Notes: a model not told the origin generated them from the letters alone. DNA of 64,000 nucleotides from JAENVT01 sp963773085 (GCA_963773085.1 CAVYZS010000001.1:1-64000), one strand, 5' to 3'. Positions 34,580 through 43,595 are shown, counted from the stretch's first letter. Made by a program: numbers and translations.

Positions 34580-35284
34580 GACGATTGATTGCATCATCAT
34601 GGTCATCTTCGCCCACCGCGCCAACGGCAGCGTGTCGGTAGGACTGAACGCCGCGGCGTTGGTGAACGAGAGATACAGGTAGTCGACGAACTCCGGCTGC
34701 CATTCGGGCGGCGACAGATCGGGCGCAGTCATCTGCGGGAACAGGAAATCGGGGTACGACTTGAGCGCTTGGGCCCGCGCTGCCGGGCCACCGCGATCGA
34801 GGTTCCAGTACCACATGCCGAACACGATCACGTTGGTCAACCAGATCGCTCCACCGGTCAACAACAAGGTAGTGGCGTCCTCGTGCGCCCGGCCCTGCAG
34901 CAGCGCCGTGATCAGCCGTCCTGCCGACCCGGCGTTGGCCAAGGTGATCACGGCGATCAGCAAGATGCTGACGAGACGCAACTGCGGTGAATGGCGGGAG
35001 ATCCGGCGCGGATGGGCAACGGACAGTCCGACCGCCAGGAGGACGCCGAGTGTCGGCAGCAACCACGTCGGGGGGATCTCGTAGCGATTGGGCAGGGCGA
35101 CCTGCAGGGCCGTCGCGGCAACCACCGCCAGACGAACCGGCCAGGTCGATTCGCCGTCCGTCAGCCGCCGCCATGCGGGGACGATGACCGAGGTCGGGAT
35201 CAGCTTGGCGGGGAACGCGAGCATCCGTTCGAGCTCGTCGCGCATGCCGCTCGACTCACCCGGACCATCGTCGGGATCAGCCAC
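34526..35284 (-). CDS. DUF1345-like membrane protein (ion-channel-like)
   Basis: 252 residues with about six hydrophobic segments, including WPVRLAVVAATALQVAL, WLLPTLGVLLAVGLSV, LVSILLIAVITLANAG and MMQSIVSLGTVVLVIARAVN. The segment FVDYLYLSFTNAAAFSPTDT resembles a pore-loop region of DUF1345/voltage-independent channel-like proteins. Function is unknown. Confidence 0.75.
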   Translation of the reverse strand: MADPDDGPGESSGMRDELERMLAFPAKLIPTSVIVPAWRRLTDGESTWPVRLAVVAATALQVALPNRYEIPPTWLLPTLGVLLAVGLSVAHPRRISRHSPQLRLVSILLIAVITLANAGSAGRLITALLQGRAHEDATTLLLTGGAIWLTNVIVFGMWYWNLDRGGPAARAQALKSYPDFLFPQMTAPDLSPPEWQPEFVDYLYLSFTNAAAFSPTDTLPLARWAKMTMMMQSIVSLGTVVLVIARAVNILK

Positions 35285-35325
35285 GGGCCAAGTCTCCCAT
35301 GCTCAACCCAGAGGCGCGGGCGACC

Positions 35326-35724
35326 TCATTCGCCGAGCGGGCTGTAGGCATCGACCTCGATCTCGACGAGATGATCGGGATCGATCAGCCTGGAGACTTC
35401 GACCATCGTCGATACCGGTCGGATGTCGGCGAACACCTCCCCGTGCGCGGTGCCGACCGCCTCCCAATCGGCGATGTCGAGCACGAAGATCCGCGACCTC
35501 ACGACCTGGTCGAACGATGCACCGGCCTTGGCCAACGCCTCGCCGATGATCCTCAGCGTCACCCTGGTCTGTTCGCCGGCGTCACCTTTGCCGACCACCT
35601 GACCATCGACTGTGGCGGTCGTGCCGGCTACGTGCACATGGTCGCCGCTGCGCACCACCCTGCTGTAGCCGACGATGCCCTCCCACGGTCCACCTGAACC
35701 CCATCGCTCGATACCTGCGCCCAT
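35326..35724 (-). CDS. RidA/YjgF family protein
   Basis: 132 residues. RSGDHVHVAGTTATVDGQVV and a C-terminal VEVSRLIDPDHLVEIEVDAY are the family's two signature regions; Arg in VVRSRIFVLDI is at the usual site. RidA proteins hydrolyse reactive enamine/imine intermediates made by PLP enzymes. Start 35724 gives standard length. It lies near a PLP aminotransferase gene, but on the opposite strand. Confidence 0.9.
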   Translation of the reverse strand: MGAGIERWGSGGPWEGIVGYSRVVRSGDHVHVAGTTATVDGQVVGKGDAGEQTRVTLRIIGEALAKAGASFDQVVRSRIFVLDIADWEAVGTAHGEVFADIRPVSTMVEVSRLIDPDHLVEIEVDAYSPLGE

Positions 35725-35818
35725 GCGGGCACTATTGCACATGGAGTCAGGTTCGGATTCGGTGTTCAACTTTGCGTGCCCTGACGCCGATAGACCATTG
35801 ATGAAATTTGGCGGGCGC

Positions 35819-36496
35819 ATGAACATCTTGAACGCTGCGGCGGCACCGGATCAGACGATCCTGCTCGCCCTCGTGGCGATCGGCGTGCTCGCAACCATCG
35901 GCGCCGGTCTTGGTCTGTTCGCCGCCGTACGCAGCCGTCGCAACCGGCACTTCGCCCAACTGGCGCTGTGTGACGACCTGACCGGTGTCGGCAACCGCCG
36001 TCGGCTCGACCGCGACCTGTCGATCGAGGCCAACAACGCAGACGCGCCCGTTGCGGTGATCATGGTCGACGTCGATCATTTCAAACGGATCAACGACGAC
36101 TACGGGCACGACGCCGGCGACCAGGCACTACGCGCTGTGGCCGACGTGTTGCGCGGCGAAGTGCGCACCGGCGATGTCGTCTACCGGTACGGCGGTGAAG
36201 AGTTCTGCGTGGTGCTGGTCAACACGACCACCGTCGAAGCAGGACAGGTGGCCGAGCGCATTCGCTTCGCGGTGTCACGGATGGCACTGGCCGTCGACGA
36301 ACCGCTGACAGTGTCCATCGGCGTCGCTCTCGGCAAGGGTGCTCACGTCGCCCAGACGCTGATCCGCGCCGACGAGGCGTTGTTCAAATCGAAAGACGGC
36401 GGGCGTGATCGAGTCACGCTTGCCGCGCAGCCGCTGCTCGGACCGATGGCGGTCACGCTCCACGGCGACCCTGCGCGCGGCGCTACGTTTGGCTGA
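35819..36496 (+). CDS. GGDEF-domain diguanylate cyclase
   Basis: About 225 residues. One N-terminal helix (ILLALVAIGVLATIGAGLGL) anchors it, then a GGDEF domain begins (LCDDLTGVGNRRRLDRDL, then MVDVDHFKRINDDYGHDAGD). The active-site loop is GGEEF, and RTGD five residues before it is an intact inhibitory I-site. It makes cyclic di-GMP from GTP with product inhibition. ATG 35801 is another start. It may supply signal to the HD-GYP and GGDEF-EAL proteins of the window. Confidence 0.9.
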   Translation: MNILNAAAAPDQTILLALVAIGVLATIGAGLGLFAAVRSRRNRHFAQLALCDDLTGVGNRRRLDRDLSIEANNADAPVAVIMVDVDHFKRINDDYGHDAGDQALRAVADVLRGEVRTGDVVYRYGGEEFCVVLVNTTTVEAGQVAERIRFAVSRMALAVDEPLTVSIGVALGKGAHVAQTLIRADEALFKSKDGGRDRVTLAAQPLLGPMAVTLHGDPARGATFG

Positions 36497-36518
36497 CCAC
36501 TCGTCAACCGGAGCTTCC

Positions 36519-37619
36519 ATGACCGCAATGCATTCCGTCGGCAGGCCGCGCCCTGCCGTCGACCTCATGCCCGCCTACCGCCCCGGCAAGGGCGCCGCGC
36601 AGGCCGAGGCCGAACACGGCATCACCAACGCCATCAAGCTGGCATCCAACGAGAACCCGTTGCCGCCCGTCCAGTCGATCGTCGACGCCGTCGCCCGCGC
36701 TGCCATTGGCGCCAATCGTTATGCCGATCACCGGGCCACGGCCGTACGTGAGCGGCTGTCGATGTGGCTCGGTGTCGATGTCGAGCGGATCACCGTCGGC
36801 TCCGGGTCCGTCGGACTGCTGCAGCAACTGTTCCTCACGTACGTCGATCCTGGCGACGAGGTCGTCTACCCATGGCGTTCGTTCGAGGTCTATCCCGTGT
36901 ACACCCAAATGATGGCCGGCAAGGCAGTGACCACGGCGCTGACCACCGCTCACGCGTTCGACCTCGACGCCGTTGCGGGCGCCATCACTGACCGCACCAA
37001 ACTGGTGCTACTGGCTACGCCGAACAACCCCACTGGCACGGCGCTGTCGACGACCGACATCGCGACCCTGCTCGACGACATCTCACCGGCCACGATCGTG
37101 GTGATCGACGAGGCCTACCGCGAGTTCCTCGATCCCTCGCTCGGCGATCCAGTGCGCGATCTGATCCCCCGCTACCCGAACGTGGTCGTCACCCGCACGT
37201 TCTCCAAGGCGCAGGGCATGGCCGGGATCCGCGCCGGCTACGCCATCGCCGACCCCGAAGTGATCGCCGACGTCGACAAGACCCTGTTCCCGTTCGCCGT
37301 CAGCGCTCTCGCCCAGGCGGCCGCGATCGCCGCCATCGACGCAGAGGCCGAGATCGTCGTTCGCGTCGGCAACATCCTCAGCGAGCGAGCCCGGGTGATC
37401 GCTGAATTGACTGCCGCCGGCTGGCACCTGCCTGATGCCCAGGCGAACTTCGTCTACCTCCCCATCGGCGAACGCACCGACGAGATCTACCTCGGTCTCG
37501 AGAAGCGCGGCGTGGTGACCCGACCTTTCAGCAACGAAGGGATCCGGGTGACGATCTCGACGCCCGACGAGAACGACCGCTTTCTGCAGACGCTGGCTGC
37601 GGTGTTGGCCATCAACTGA
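36519..37619 (+). CDS. hisC: Histidinol-phosphate-type aminotransferase
   Basis: 366 residues, fold type I PLP enzyme. Opens with the family hallmark LASNENPLPP and ANRYADHRAT; NNPTGT near the middle, DEAYREF, and the PLP-binding Lys in TRTFSKAQGMAGIRAGYA; a C-terminal Arg in EGIRVTIST binds the substrate carboxylate. It transfers an amino group to imidazole-acetol phosphate or to aromatic keto acids. With no other his genes nearby, an aromatic aminotransferase (pat) is as likely. GGAG precedes ATG 36519. Confidence 0.85.
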   Translation: MTAMHSVGRPRPAVDLMPAYRPGKGAAQAEAEHGITNAIKLASNENPLPPVQSIVDAVARAAIGANRYADHRATAVRERLSMWLGVDVERITVGSGSVGLLQQLFLTYVDPGDEVVYPWRSFEVYPVYTQMMAGKAVTTALTTAHAFDLDAVAGAITDRTKLVLLATPNNPTGTALSTTDIATLLDDISPATIVVIDEAYREFLDPSLGDPVRDLIPRYPNVVVTRTFSKAQGMAGIRAGYAIADPEVIADVDKTLFPFAVSALAQAAAIAAIDAEAEIVVRVGNILSERARVIAELTAAGWHLPDAQANFVYLPIGERTDEIYLGLEKRGVVTRPFSNEGIRVTISTPDENDRFLQTLAAVLAIN

Positions 37620-37848
37620 CCAGCGAGGCGAGCGCCCACACCGCGGCGACAAGCCCGACCACGCCCATCAGCACGCTGCGAGCAATCGGGGCCTTGGCGA
37701 GGTCACCCTCCTTCGGCGGAGGCGGTTTGACCAACGCCATCAGGTTCCCGGCGAACAACGCGCCCCCCAGTGCGAGAATCAGCCAGGCCAGAAGATCGTC
37801 GCCGAGGAACACCTCGCAAGTCTGGCGGCTCGCTCGTGACTGCGCCAC
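37612..37848 (-). CDS. Small two-helix membrane protein
   Basis: 78 residues with helices LLAWLILALGGALFAGNLMALV and SVLMGVVGLVAAVWALASLV joined by a Pro/Lys-rich loop (KPPPPKEGDLAKAP). A conserved-looking actinobacterial hypothetical, but I cannot name the family. The N-terminal 15 residues are poorly hydrophobic, so a shorter form may be correct. The 3' end overlaps hisC by 8 bases, tail to tail. Confidence 0.6.
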   Translation of the reverse strand: MAQSRASRQTCEVFLGDDLLAWLILALGGALFAGNLMALVKPPPPKEGDLAKAPIARSVLMGVVGLVAAVWALASLVS

Positions 37849-37857
37849 CTCGGCGCG

Positions 37858-39045
37858 TCAATTCGACGCTGGCCTTCGGCTCCCGCGCTCCAGCAGCGCC
37901 TCCAGTCCGACGACTGTGTCCGCAACTGACGGCATGGCGCGGATCTCTGCCTCGATGTTCGACGCGGCCTGACGATATAAGGGTTCGCTCAGGAGCGCCG
38001 CCACGCATTCCCGGACGGCCGACACCGTCAGCTCGTCGCGCAGCAATCGCCGGCCCGCACCGGCGGTGACGATCTGCTGGGCGTTGCTCCACTGATCGGC
38101 ACCTTGCGGAACCACCAACAGGGGTACTCCGTGGGCCAACGCGCCGAGTACGGTACCCGACCCTCCGTGGGCGACGACGGCGTCACACCACGGCAGGAAC
38201 TCGTGCTGCGGGATGTGGTTACGGATGATCACCGATCTCGGCTGAGGCCCGAGCAGCGCCGGATCGTTCTGCCGACCGACGGTGACGATCAGATTGAACG
38301 TGTCGCCGAGCGCCTCGATCAACAGTCGGAAGACGTTCAGATCGGTGTTCCAGATCGTTCCCAGAGTGACGTACACGGTGTGTCGGTACGGCAGGTCATC
38401 GAGCCAGTGGGGTCGTTCGCCGCAGGGTGCTACGCCATCAGCTGGACGCATCCGCTGCACCGATTCGATGTCGGCGATCTCAGCGATCTGCAAGGACGGA
38501 GGACACGGGTCGACGTAGAGATAGCGGAACAAGCCGGCCATCGGATGCGGTGCGAGTCCGCGGGCTCGCCAGTGCACGGCGGCAGCCGCGCCGGTCGCCT
38601 CGAGCACGGCGCGTGGCGCCAGCGTGCTGTAACCGACGTCGACGTACGGAATCCCGAGCGACGTACACACCAACGGCGCGGCAAGCTCGGCCACCTCGTG
38701 CACGACGACGTCTGGTTGCCACTCGGACATGATCGACTCGAGATCAGCGGCCCGCGGTACCAACTCCAAGTTGGCAAAGATCTCGGTGAAGAAGAACTTG
38801 CGTTGCGCGTCGCCGACCAGTGTGGTGAAGCCCGGGAACCGTGGCGCCCATTCCCCTCGAAACGTCTCCGCCGGACCTGCTTGGAACGCAGTGAAGCCGG
38901 CCGCGCCGGCCCGACCGACCACTGGATCACCTGATGCGAACGCCACCGTGTGCCCCGCTGTTCGTGCCGCCACCGCGAGAGGGAGAAGTGGATCGAAGTG
39001 TCCCGACAACGGGCGGCAGGTGAACAGGATCCTCGAATTGGTCAT
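37858..39045 (-). CDS. MGT-type glycosyltransferase (GT1 family)
   Basis: 395 residues, GT-B fold. The N-terminal domain starts RILFTCRPLSGHFDPLLPLA with the catalytic-type His. The C-terminal donor domain holds VYVTLGTIWN, then IPQHEFLPWCDAVVAHGGSG and GVPLLVVPQGADQWSNAQ, the nucleotide-sugar signature of UDP-glycosyltransferases acting on macrolides, lipids or sterols. GGGGGAGG upstream of ATG 39045 supports this start. The acceptor is unknown. Confidence 0.9.
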   Translation of the reverse strand: MTNSRILFTCRPLSGHFDPLLPLAVAARTAGHTVAFASGDPVVGRAGAAGFTAFQAGPAETFRGEWAPRFPGFTTLVGDAQRKFFFTEIFANLELVPRAADLESIMSEWQPDVVVHEVAELAAPLVCTSLGIPYVDVGYSTLAPRAVLEATGAAAAVHWRARGLAPHPMAGLFRYLYVDPCPPSLQIAEIADIESVQRMRPADGVAPCGERPHWLDDLPYRHTVYVTLGTIWNTDLNVFRLLIEALGDTFNLIVTVGRQNDPALLGPQPRSVIIRNHIPQHEFLPWCDAVVAHGGSGTVLGALAHGVPLLVVPQGADQWSNAQQIVTAGAGRRLLRDELTVSAVRECVAALLSEPLYRQAASNIEAEIRAMPSVADTVVGLEALLERGSRRPASN

Positions 39046-39133
39046 GGCGCAGCCTCCCCCGTCGGCAGAGAGCTTGCCCCATCGGGCGGCGTCGCTGCAC
39101 CGGCCAATCCGCGAAGGCGGGCAGACTTGCCGC

Positions 39134-40075
39134 ATGCCAATCGCGGTCCCGGAAGTGTTCGATACCGGCCTCCTCGATGTCGGGGATGGCCATGTGCTGC
39201 TCTACGAGCAGGTCGGACACCCCGACGGGACCCCGGTCGTGTACCTGCACGGCGGCCCAGGGTCGGGCTTCACGCCTGGTGCCAGGGAGAACTTCGACGC
39301 GCAGCGTCACCGTGCCGTCCTCTTCGACCAGCGGGCCGCCGGACGCAGCATCCCGTACGCCGGCGACGAAGGCGTGCATTGGGGCTCGATCGACATGAAC
39401 CACCACGTGCACGACATCGAACAACTCCGCGAGCACCTTGGAATCGCCCGATGGATCGTGTTCGGCCTCTCGTGGGGTTCGGTTCTGGCACTCACGTACG
39501 CCGAACGCCACCCTGAGCGTGTCACGGCGGTCGTGGCGGGTGCAGTCAGCACCGGGACTCGTGCCGAGATCGATTGGTTGACGGTTCACGCCGGGCGGTT
39601 CTTCCCCGCGGAGTGGGACGAGTTCCGGAACCACGTCTCTGCCGGTCTCCGCGACCTACGCCTGGTCGATGCCTACAACCGGCTGCTGATGGATCCGGAC
39701 CCCGCCGTGCACAACGCTGCCGCAGCGGCATGGTGTCGATGGGAGGACGCCCACGTCGCGACCGTGCCCGGCGCCGTACCCAACCCGCGCTACCTCGATG
39801 CCAGATTCCGGCTGGGGTTCGCCCGACAGGTGACCCACTGCTGGCGGAACGACTCGTGGCTCGCACCGGACGAGATCGTCAGCAATACCGGCAGGCTGGC
39901 CGGAATCCCTGGGTGGTTGATCCATGGCCGGCTCGACCTGAGCAGCCCGCTCGATGCGCCCTGGCAGATCCACCAGGCCTGGCCGGGCAGCAAGTTCATC
40001 GTGATCGACGACGAGGGCCACGGCGGCGACACGATGATGAACACATGGCGGCGCGTCCTCGCCGATCTGATCTAG
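39134..40075 (+). CDS. Alpha/beta hydrolase, proline iminopeptidase-like
   Basis: 313 residues. Oxyanion region YLHGGPGSGFTPGARENFD, then DQRAAGRSIPY, the nucleophile elbow GLSWGSVLALTYA with the catalytic Ser, later HGRLDLSSPLDAPW with the Asp, and VIDDEGHGGD with the His. The family (peptidase S33) removes N-terminal proline from peptides. It reads GLSWGS where GGSWGS is usual, so activity on other esters or amides is possible. Divergent from the glycosyltransferase gene. Confidence 0.9.
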   Translation: MPIAVPEVFDTGLLDVGDGHVLLYEQVGHPDGTPVVYLHGGPGSGFTPGARENFDAQRHRAVLFDQRAAGRSIPYAGDEGVHWGSIDMNHHVHDIEQLREHLGIARWIVFGLSWGSVLALTYAERHPERVTAVVAGAVSTGTRAEIDWLTVHAGRFFPAEWDEFRNHVSAGLRDLRLVDAYNRLLMDPDPAVHNAAAAAWCRWEDAHVATVPGAVPNPRYLDARFRLGFARQVTHCWRNDSWLAPDEIVSNTGRLAGIPGWLIHGRLDLSSPLDAPWQIHQAWPGSKFIVIDDEGHGGDTMMNTWRRVLADLI

Positions 40076-40216
40076 CGACGATGGCTTCACGTAGGAACCC
40101 GTTGGTCATGGCCGACAATGCGCGCGACTTGGCCACATTCGGTCCGATCCCTCAAGCCCGGCGCGCCTCTTTCGAGCCACACCACGGCCGATTCACCCGG
40201 CATTCGGAGGCCAGTG

Positions 40217-40256
40217 GAGTGTTTCCGTACACCCCGGGTGGGGGCGGCAGACACTC
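40217..40256 (+). repeat. GC-rich palindromic repeat (family 2), copy 2
   Basis: GAGTGT (40217-40222) and ACACTC (40251-40256) are perfect inverted ends around a core with ACACCCCGGGTGG and GGCAGAC. It lies between the convergent hydrolase and DoxX genes, 25 bases past the DoxX stop. Confidence 0.65.
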
Positions 40257-40281
40257 GGACGCCATTGTCTTCCGACTCATC

Positions 40282-40710
40282 TCACGCGCTCCGGCTCCTG
40301 CGGAGGAGGACAACGGCGTTCGTAGACCACCACGCCCAGGCGACGAGCACGGGCTGGAAGAACAGGCGGTTGCGTCTTGCAGCATCGGAACTCAAGCCGA
40401 ACGCATCGTGGCCGTCGATGAACTGGCTGATGTTGCCCGGGAACACGACGATGAAGAAGAGACCCACTGCGAGGCCGAGCAGGGATCGATGGCGTCGTAC
40501 GACGATCAACGCCGAACCGAGCGCGATCTCGACGAGGCCGGACAAGATCACCACCACGTTCTTGTCGATCCCGACCCAATCGGGAACCTGAGCCTGGAAG
40601 TCGTTGCGGGCAAACGTCAGGTGGCCGAGCCCGGCGATGATGAGTGCACCACCGAGGACGACCCGTGCAGCGGAGCGGACGCGAGCCGAGCGCGAGTGCT
40701 TCCGGCTCAT
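40282..40710 (-). CDS. DoxX family membrane protein
   Basis: 142 residues with four helices (VVLGGALIIAGLGHLTF; VVVILSGLVEIALGSALIVV; LLGLAVGLFFIVVFPGNIS; PVLVAWAWWSTNAVVLL), the DoxX pattern. Members are thiosulfate-quinone reductase subunits or uncharacterised membrane proteins. Both flanks carry the family 2 palindrome, in opposite orientations; the upstream copy ends 2 bases before the start codon and there is no clear ribosome-binding site. Confidence 0.85.
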   Translation of the reverse strand: MSRKHSRSARVRSAARVVLGGALIIAGLGHLTFARNDFQAQVPDWVGIDKNVVVILSGLVEIALGSALIVVRRHRSLLGLAVGLFFIVVFPGNISQFIDGHDAFGLSSDAARRNRLFFQPVLVAWAWWSTNAVVLLRRSRSA

Positions 40711-40712
40711 CG

Positions 40713-40762
40713 GAGCGTCTGCCGTCCACCCGGGGTGGTGGCGCCAAATCTTCCGAACGCTC
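40713..40762 (-). repeat. GC-rich palindromic repeat (family 2), copy 3, inverted
   Basis: GAGCGT (40713-40718) and ACGCTC (40757-40762) form the ends. On the minus strand it reads ACCCCGGGTGG, then CGGCAGACGCTC, matching copy 2 with one stem pair changed on both sides. It exactly fills the gap between the dnaB stop and the DoxX start, so it may be the dnaB terminator and the DoxX leader. Confidence 0.6.
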
Positions 40763-40764
40763 GA

Positions 40765-43410
40765 TCACACACCGCGGGCGGCGTTGCCGAACTTGGTGTA
40801 CTGACCACGGAACACCAGCCGCACCGTACCTGTCGGGCCGGAACGGTGCTTGGCGATGATCACCTCAGCCATCGCCTTGTCGGCCGACTCCTTGTTGTAG
40901 ACCTCGTCTCGGTACAAGAACATGACCACGTCGGCGTCCTGCTCGAGCGAGTTGTGGGCCACAACGCCGTTGGCAAGGAAGTTGTGATGGGGTTCGACCG
41001 TGGCATCGAAGACCTCCATCTCACCGAGCGCCTCGATCTCGACCAGCCGATCCCACAACACGTCGCTCGCCACCAGATCCGCCAACCACGGATCGCCGGT
41101 GGCCTCGGCGAACCGTTCGAGGCGGGCGCGCGAACAGCCCGACTTGTACAGCGCCGAACCGCAGTACGACATACCGATCGACGAAGCCAGTTCCCGCGCT
41201 GTCATGCCAGCCGCGGGCAGCGACTTGTGACGAATGTGATCCCACACTTCCTTGGGAATGACGTCGACGTTGGGGTTTGATCGAAGTTGCCGGTTCCGTT
41301 CGGTGCGCTCATCGAGCTTGCCCGCCCGGAAACCGTGAACGCCCACGACATCGGCAAAGCGGATCTGTTCGTCGCGACCCGACACCTCGACGTGGTACTG
41401 CGTGCGCCCGCGCCGCGCACGCACCGTTCGCAGACGAGAGCGAACATCCAGTCTGGTCAACAGCTCCTGCACCCCACGCGCGAGTTCACTGCTCGAGGTC
41501 GCGTAGTAGATGGTCGACGCGACAGAACCGTCTGTGGCCCACAGATGCCGCAGGAACAGCGCGATCTTCTCCTGGGGCTGCACGAAGAGTGCTGCAGGGA
41601 TCTTCTTCTCCCACGACCGCAAGTCCCAGACGCCGAGTGCTCGTAACCACGACGAGATCGGGTGATGTCGACCGTGCGTCAGTGGGAACGGACTGGGCAG
41701 GTACACCTGAGTCCATCCATGTCCGCGGTCCCGCGTTGCTTCGTGCTTCACGCGGGCGGTCACACCGAAGAACCGGGCCGCCTGACTGACAGCCTCGACA
41801 TTCAATGGGTCAACTGTCGTGTACTGCACGGCATGACGAGCGAGCGTGCAGCCATCACTGATCAGATGCCCGAGCAAGATCAGCTCCTCATCGGCCATCG
41901 ATGGCTTCGTCGCAACTTCAGGTAAGCGACGACCGACGGCAAGGTGGGCCCCGATCTGCAAGTCCTCGACTCGTTCCCAGCCGCCCAGGGTCATGAACGG
42001 GTGATTGGCGCTGGCGTCAACGGTTCGACCTGAGGCGAACCGAAGGCGGAAGACCGACTTGACTCCGCTGGAGAATGCTGCCGTCACCGTGCCTTCCACC
42101 AGGCGATAGCGCTCGTCGAGCGACCACACCGGCACGCCGGTGTCGCCCGACTCGACCAGTTCGCCGAGCGTGACCTCTGCGTTGGTGTCGGCGCGGACCA
42201 GTCGCGTGTCGGCTGTGAGACACCCGCTTTCGCGTAGGTCCGACAGCATCGGTCGCTTGTCGCCGCGGGTCTCCAGGTTTCGGCTCAACTGGCTGAGCGC
42301 GATGATCGGCACTTCCAATTCACGGGCCAGGATCTTCAGACCACGGCTGATCTCGCTGACCTCCAGTTGGCGGTTCTCGGCCGAGGTACCCCCGCTCATC
42401 AGCTGCAGGTAGTCGATCACGATCAACGCCAGCCCACCCTGGCGAGCTTTCATCCGCCGCGCCTTGGCGCGGATCTCCATGACCGTGACCCGCGGATTGT
42501 CGTCGAGGTAGAGCGGCACGTCGAGGCGGTTGATCGCCTTGCCGATCTTGGTCCAGTCGGCCTCGACCAGTCGACCGGTACGCAACTTCTGCGAGTCGAC
42601 CTCGGCCTCGCTCGACAGGATCCGCTGGGTCAGTTCGGTGTGGCCCATTTCCAACGAGAAGATCAGCACCGGGCGCCGCGCCGTCTGAGCCACGTAGGCG
42701 GCGATGCCCAGACCGAGGCTGGTCTTGCCCATCGCCGGGCGGGCACCGATGATGTTGAGCGTCGACGGCTGCAACCCGGAGAGGATCTCGTCGAGGTCGT
42801 GGAACCCGGTGGCCGTGCCGGTGATGATGTCGCCACGCTCGAACGTCTCTTGCAGCTTGTCCATCGCCAGCGGCAGCAAGTCGCTGAGCGATCGGATCGA
42901 GTCGGTCACCCGTTCCTCGGCAACTTCGAAAACCTTGGTCTCGGCCTCGTCGAGGGCCTTGGTGACATCGTCGGGTTCGAGATAGGCGATCTCGGCGATG
43001 TCGCTGGCGACACCGATCAACTTGCGCAGCATGGCCGTGTCTTGCACGATCTTGGCGTAACGCGAGGCGTTGGAAACCGCCGGCGTGGCGTTCTGCAACT
43101 CGAGCAGCGTCTGTGGCCCGCCGATCTCGTCGAGCAGGCCATTGCGACGCAGCTCGTCGGCGACTGTCACCGCGTCGACGGGCTGGCCCGTGGCCATCAA
43201 GCCGCGGATCGCCGCGTAGATGTGTTGGTGAGCCGGCTTGTAGAAGTGATCGACCATCACCCCGAGCTCGCCGATCTGGTCGACGACATCGCGCGACAGC
43301 AACAAGGCCCCCAGCAGGCTCTCTTCGGCGTTGAGGTTGTGAGGGGGCACGCGACCATCGGACCGGCGCGACGTGCGATCGCGAACCGAGTCGCGCGAGT
43401 AATCAGTCAT
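40765..43410 (-). CDS. dnaB: Replicative DNA helicase DnaB with an intein
   Basis: 881 residues, of which 457 are mature helicase. The N-terminal domain (PPHNLNAEESLLGALLLSRD) binds primase. The RecA-like domain has Walker A GARPAMGKTS at residues 222-231, ALIVIDYLQLM as Walker B, and AENRQLEVSEISRGLK. DnaB unwinds the fork as a hexamer. The protein is interrupted at residue 397, between DLRESG and SLEQDADVV, by a 424-residue intein that must splice out for activity. Upstream, two DnaA-type boxes lie in the gap to rplI. Confidence 0.97.
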   Translation of the reverse strand: MTDYSRDSVRDRTSRRSDGRVPPHNLNAEESLLGALLLSRDVVDQIGELGVMVDHFYKPAHQHIYAAIRGLMATGQPVDAVTVADELRRNGLLDEIGGPQTLLELQNATPAVSNASRYAKIVQDTAMLRKLIGVASDIAEIAYLEPDDVTKALDEAETKVFEVAEERVTDSIRSLSDLLPLAMDKLQETFERGDIITGTATGFHDLDEILSGLQPSTLNIIGARPAMGKTSLGLGIAAYVAQTARRPVLIFSLEMGHTELTQRILSSEAEVDSQKLRTGRLVEADWTKIGKAINRLDVPLYLDDNPRVTVMEIRAKARRMKARQGGLALIVIDYLQLMSGGTSAENRQLEVSEISRGLKILARELEVPIIALSQLSRNLETRGDKRPMLSDLRESGCLTADTRLVRADTNAEVTLGELVESGDTGVPVWSLDERYRLVEGTVTAAFSSGVKSVFRLRFASGRTVDASANHPFMTLGGWERVEDLQIGAHLAVGRRLPEVATKPSMADEELILLGHLISDGCTLARHAVQYTTVDPLNVEAVSQAARFFGVTARVKHEATRDRGHGWTQVYLPSPFPLTHGRHHPISSWLRALGVWDLRSWEKKIPAALFVQPQEKIALFLRHLWATDGSVASTIYYATSSSELARGVQELLTRLDVRSRLRTVRARRGRTQYHVEVSGRDEQIRFADVVGVHGFRAGKLDERTERNRQLRSNPNVDVIPKEVWDHIRHKSLPAAGMTARELASSIGMSYCGSALYKSGCSRARLERFAEATGDPWLADLVASDVLWDRLVEIEALGEMEVFDATVEPHHNFLANGVVAHNSLEQDADVVMFLYRDEVYNKESADKAMAEVIIAKHRSGPTGTVRLVFRGQYTKFGNAARGV
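40951..42222 (-). other. DnaB intein with LAGLIDADG homing endonuclease
   Basis: 424 residues, starting with Cys (CLTADTRLV, splicing block A) and ending VVAHN before the extein Ser, so all splice-junction residues are present. Block B has SANHPFMTLGGWERVEDL; block F is EVFDATVEPHHNFLANG. Two LAGLIDADG-type helices (LILLGHLISDGC and FLRHLWATDGSV) keep their Asp, so the endonuclease may be active. Near its C-terminal side, MTARELASSIGMSYCGSALY looks like an added DNA-binding HTH. The insertion site lies in the conserved RESG/SxEQDAD loop, known as a hot spot for DnaB inteins. Confidence 0.95.
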
Positions 43411-43494
43411 GTATCACCTACCTTGCCTGATCGGGCCTGTGGAACGTAAGGGCAACAACCCTGTGACTTGGCTGTGAGGAGCGATGTGGAGCTA

Positions 43495-43584
43495 TGTGGA
43501 CAAACAACGTTGGTGGTGGCACAGCACAGCCCCGGACACGGCCCGCGCGAGGCCGCACCGGGGCTGTGGACAACCCTGTGGAGA
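43495..43584 (-). promoter_or_regulatory. DnaA boxes upstream of dnaB
   Basis: TGTGGACAA at 43495-43503 and again at 43565-43573 are exact reverse complements of the DnaA box TTGTCCACA. TGTGGAGAA at 43576-43584 is one base off. All lie in the 185-base gap between rplI and dnaB. They may let DnaA control dnaB transcription or titrate DnaA near the origin. Confidence 0.6.
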
Positions 43585-43595
43585 ATCGAGTGGGA

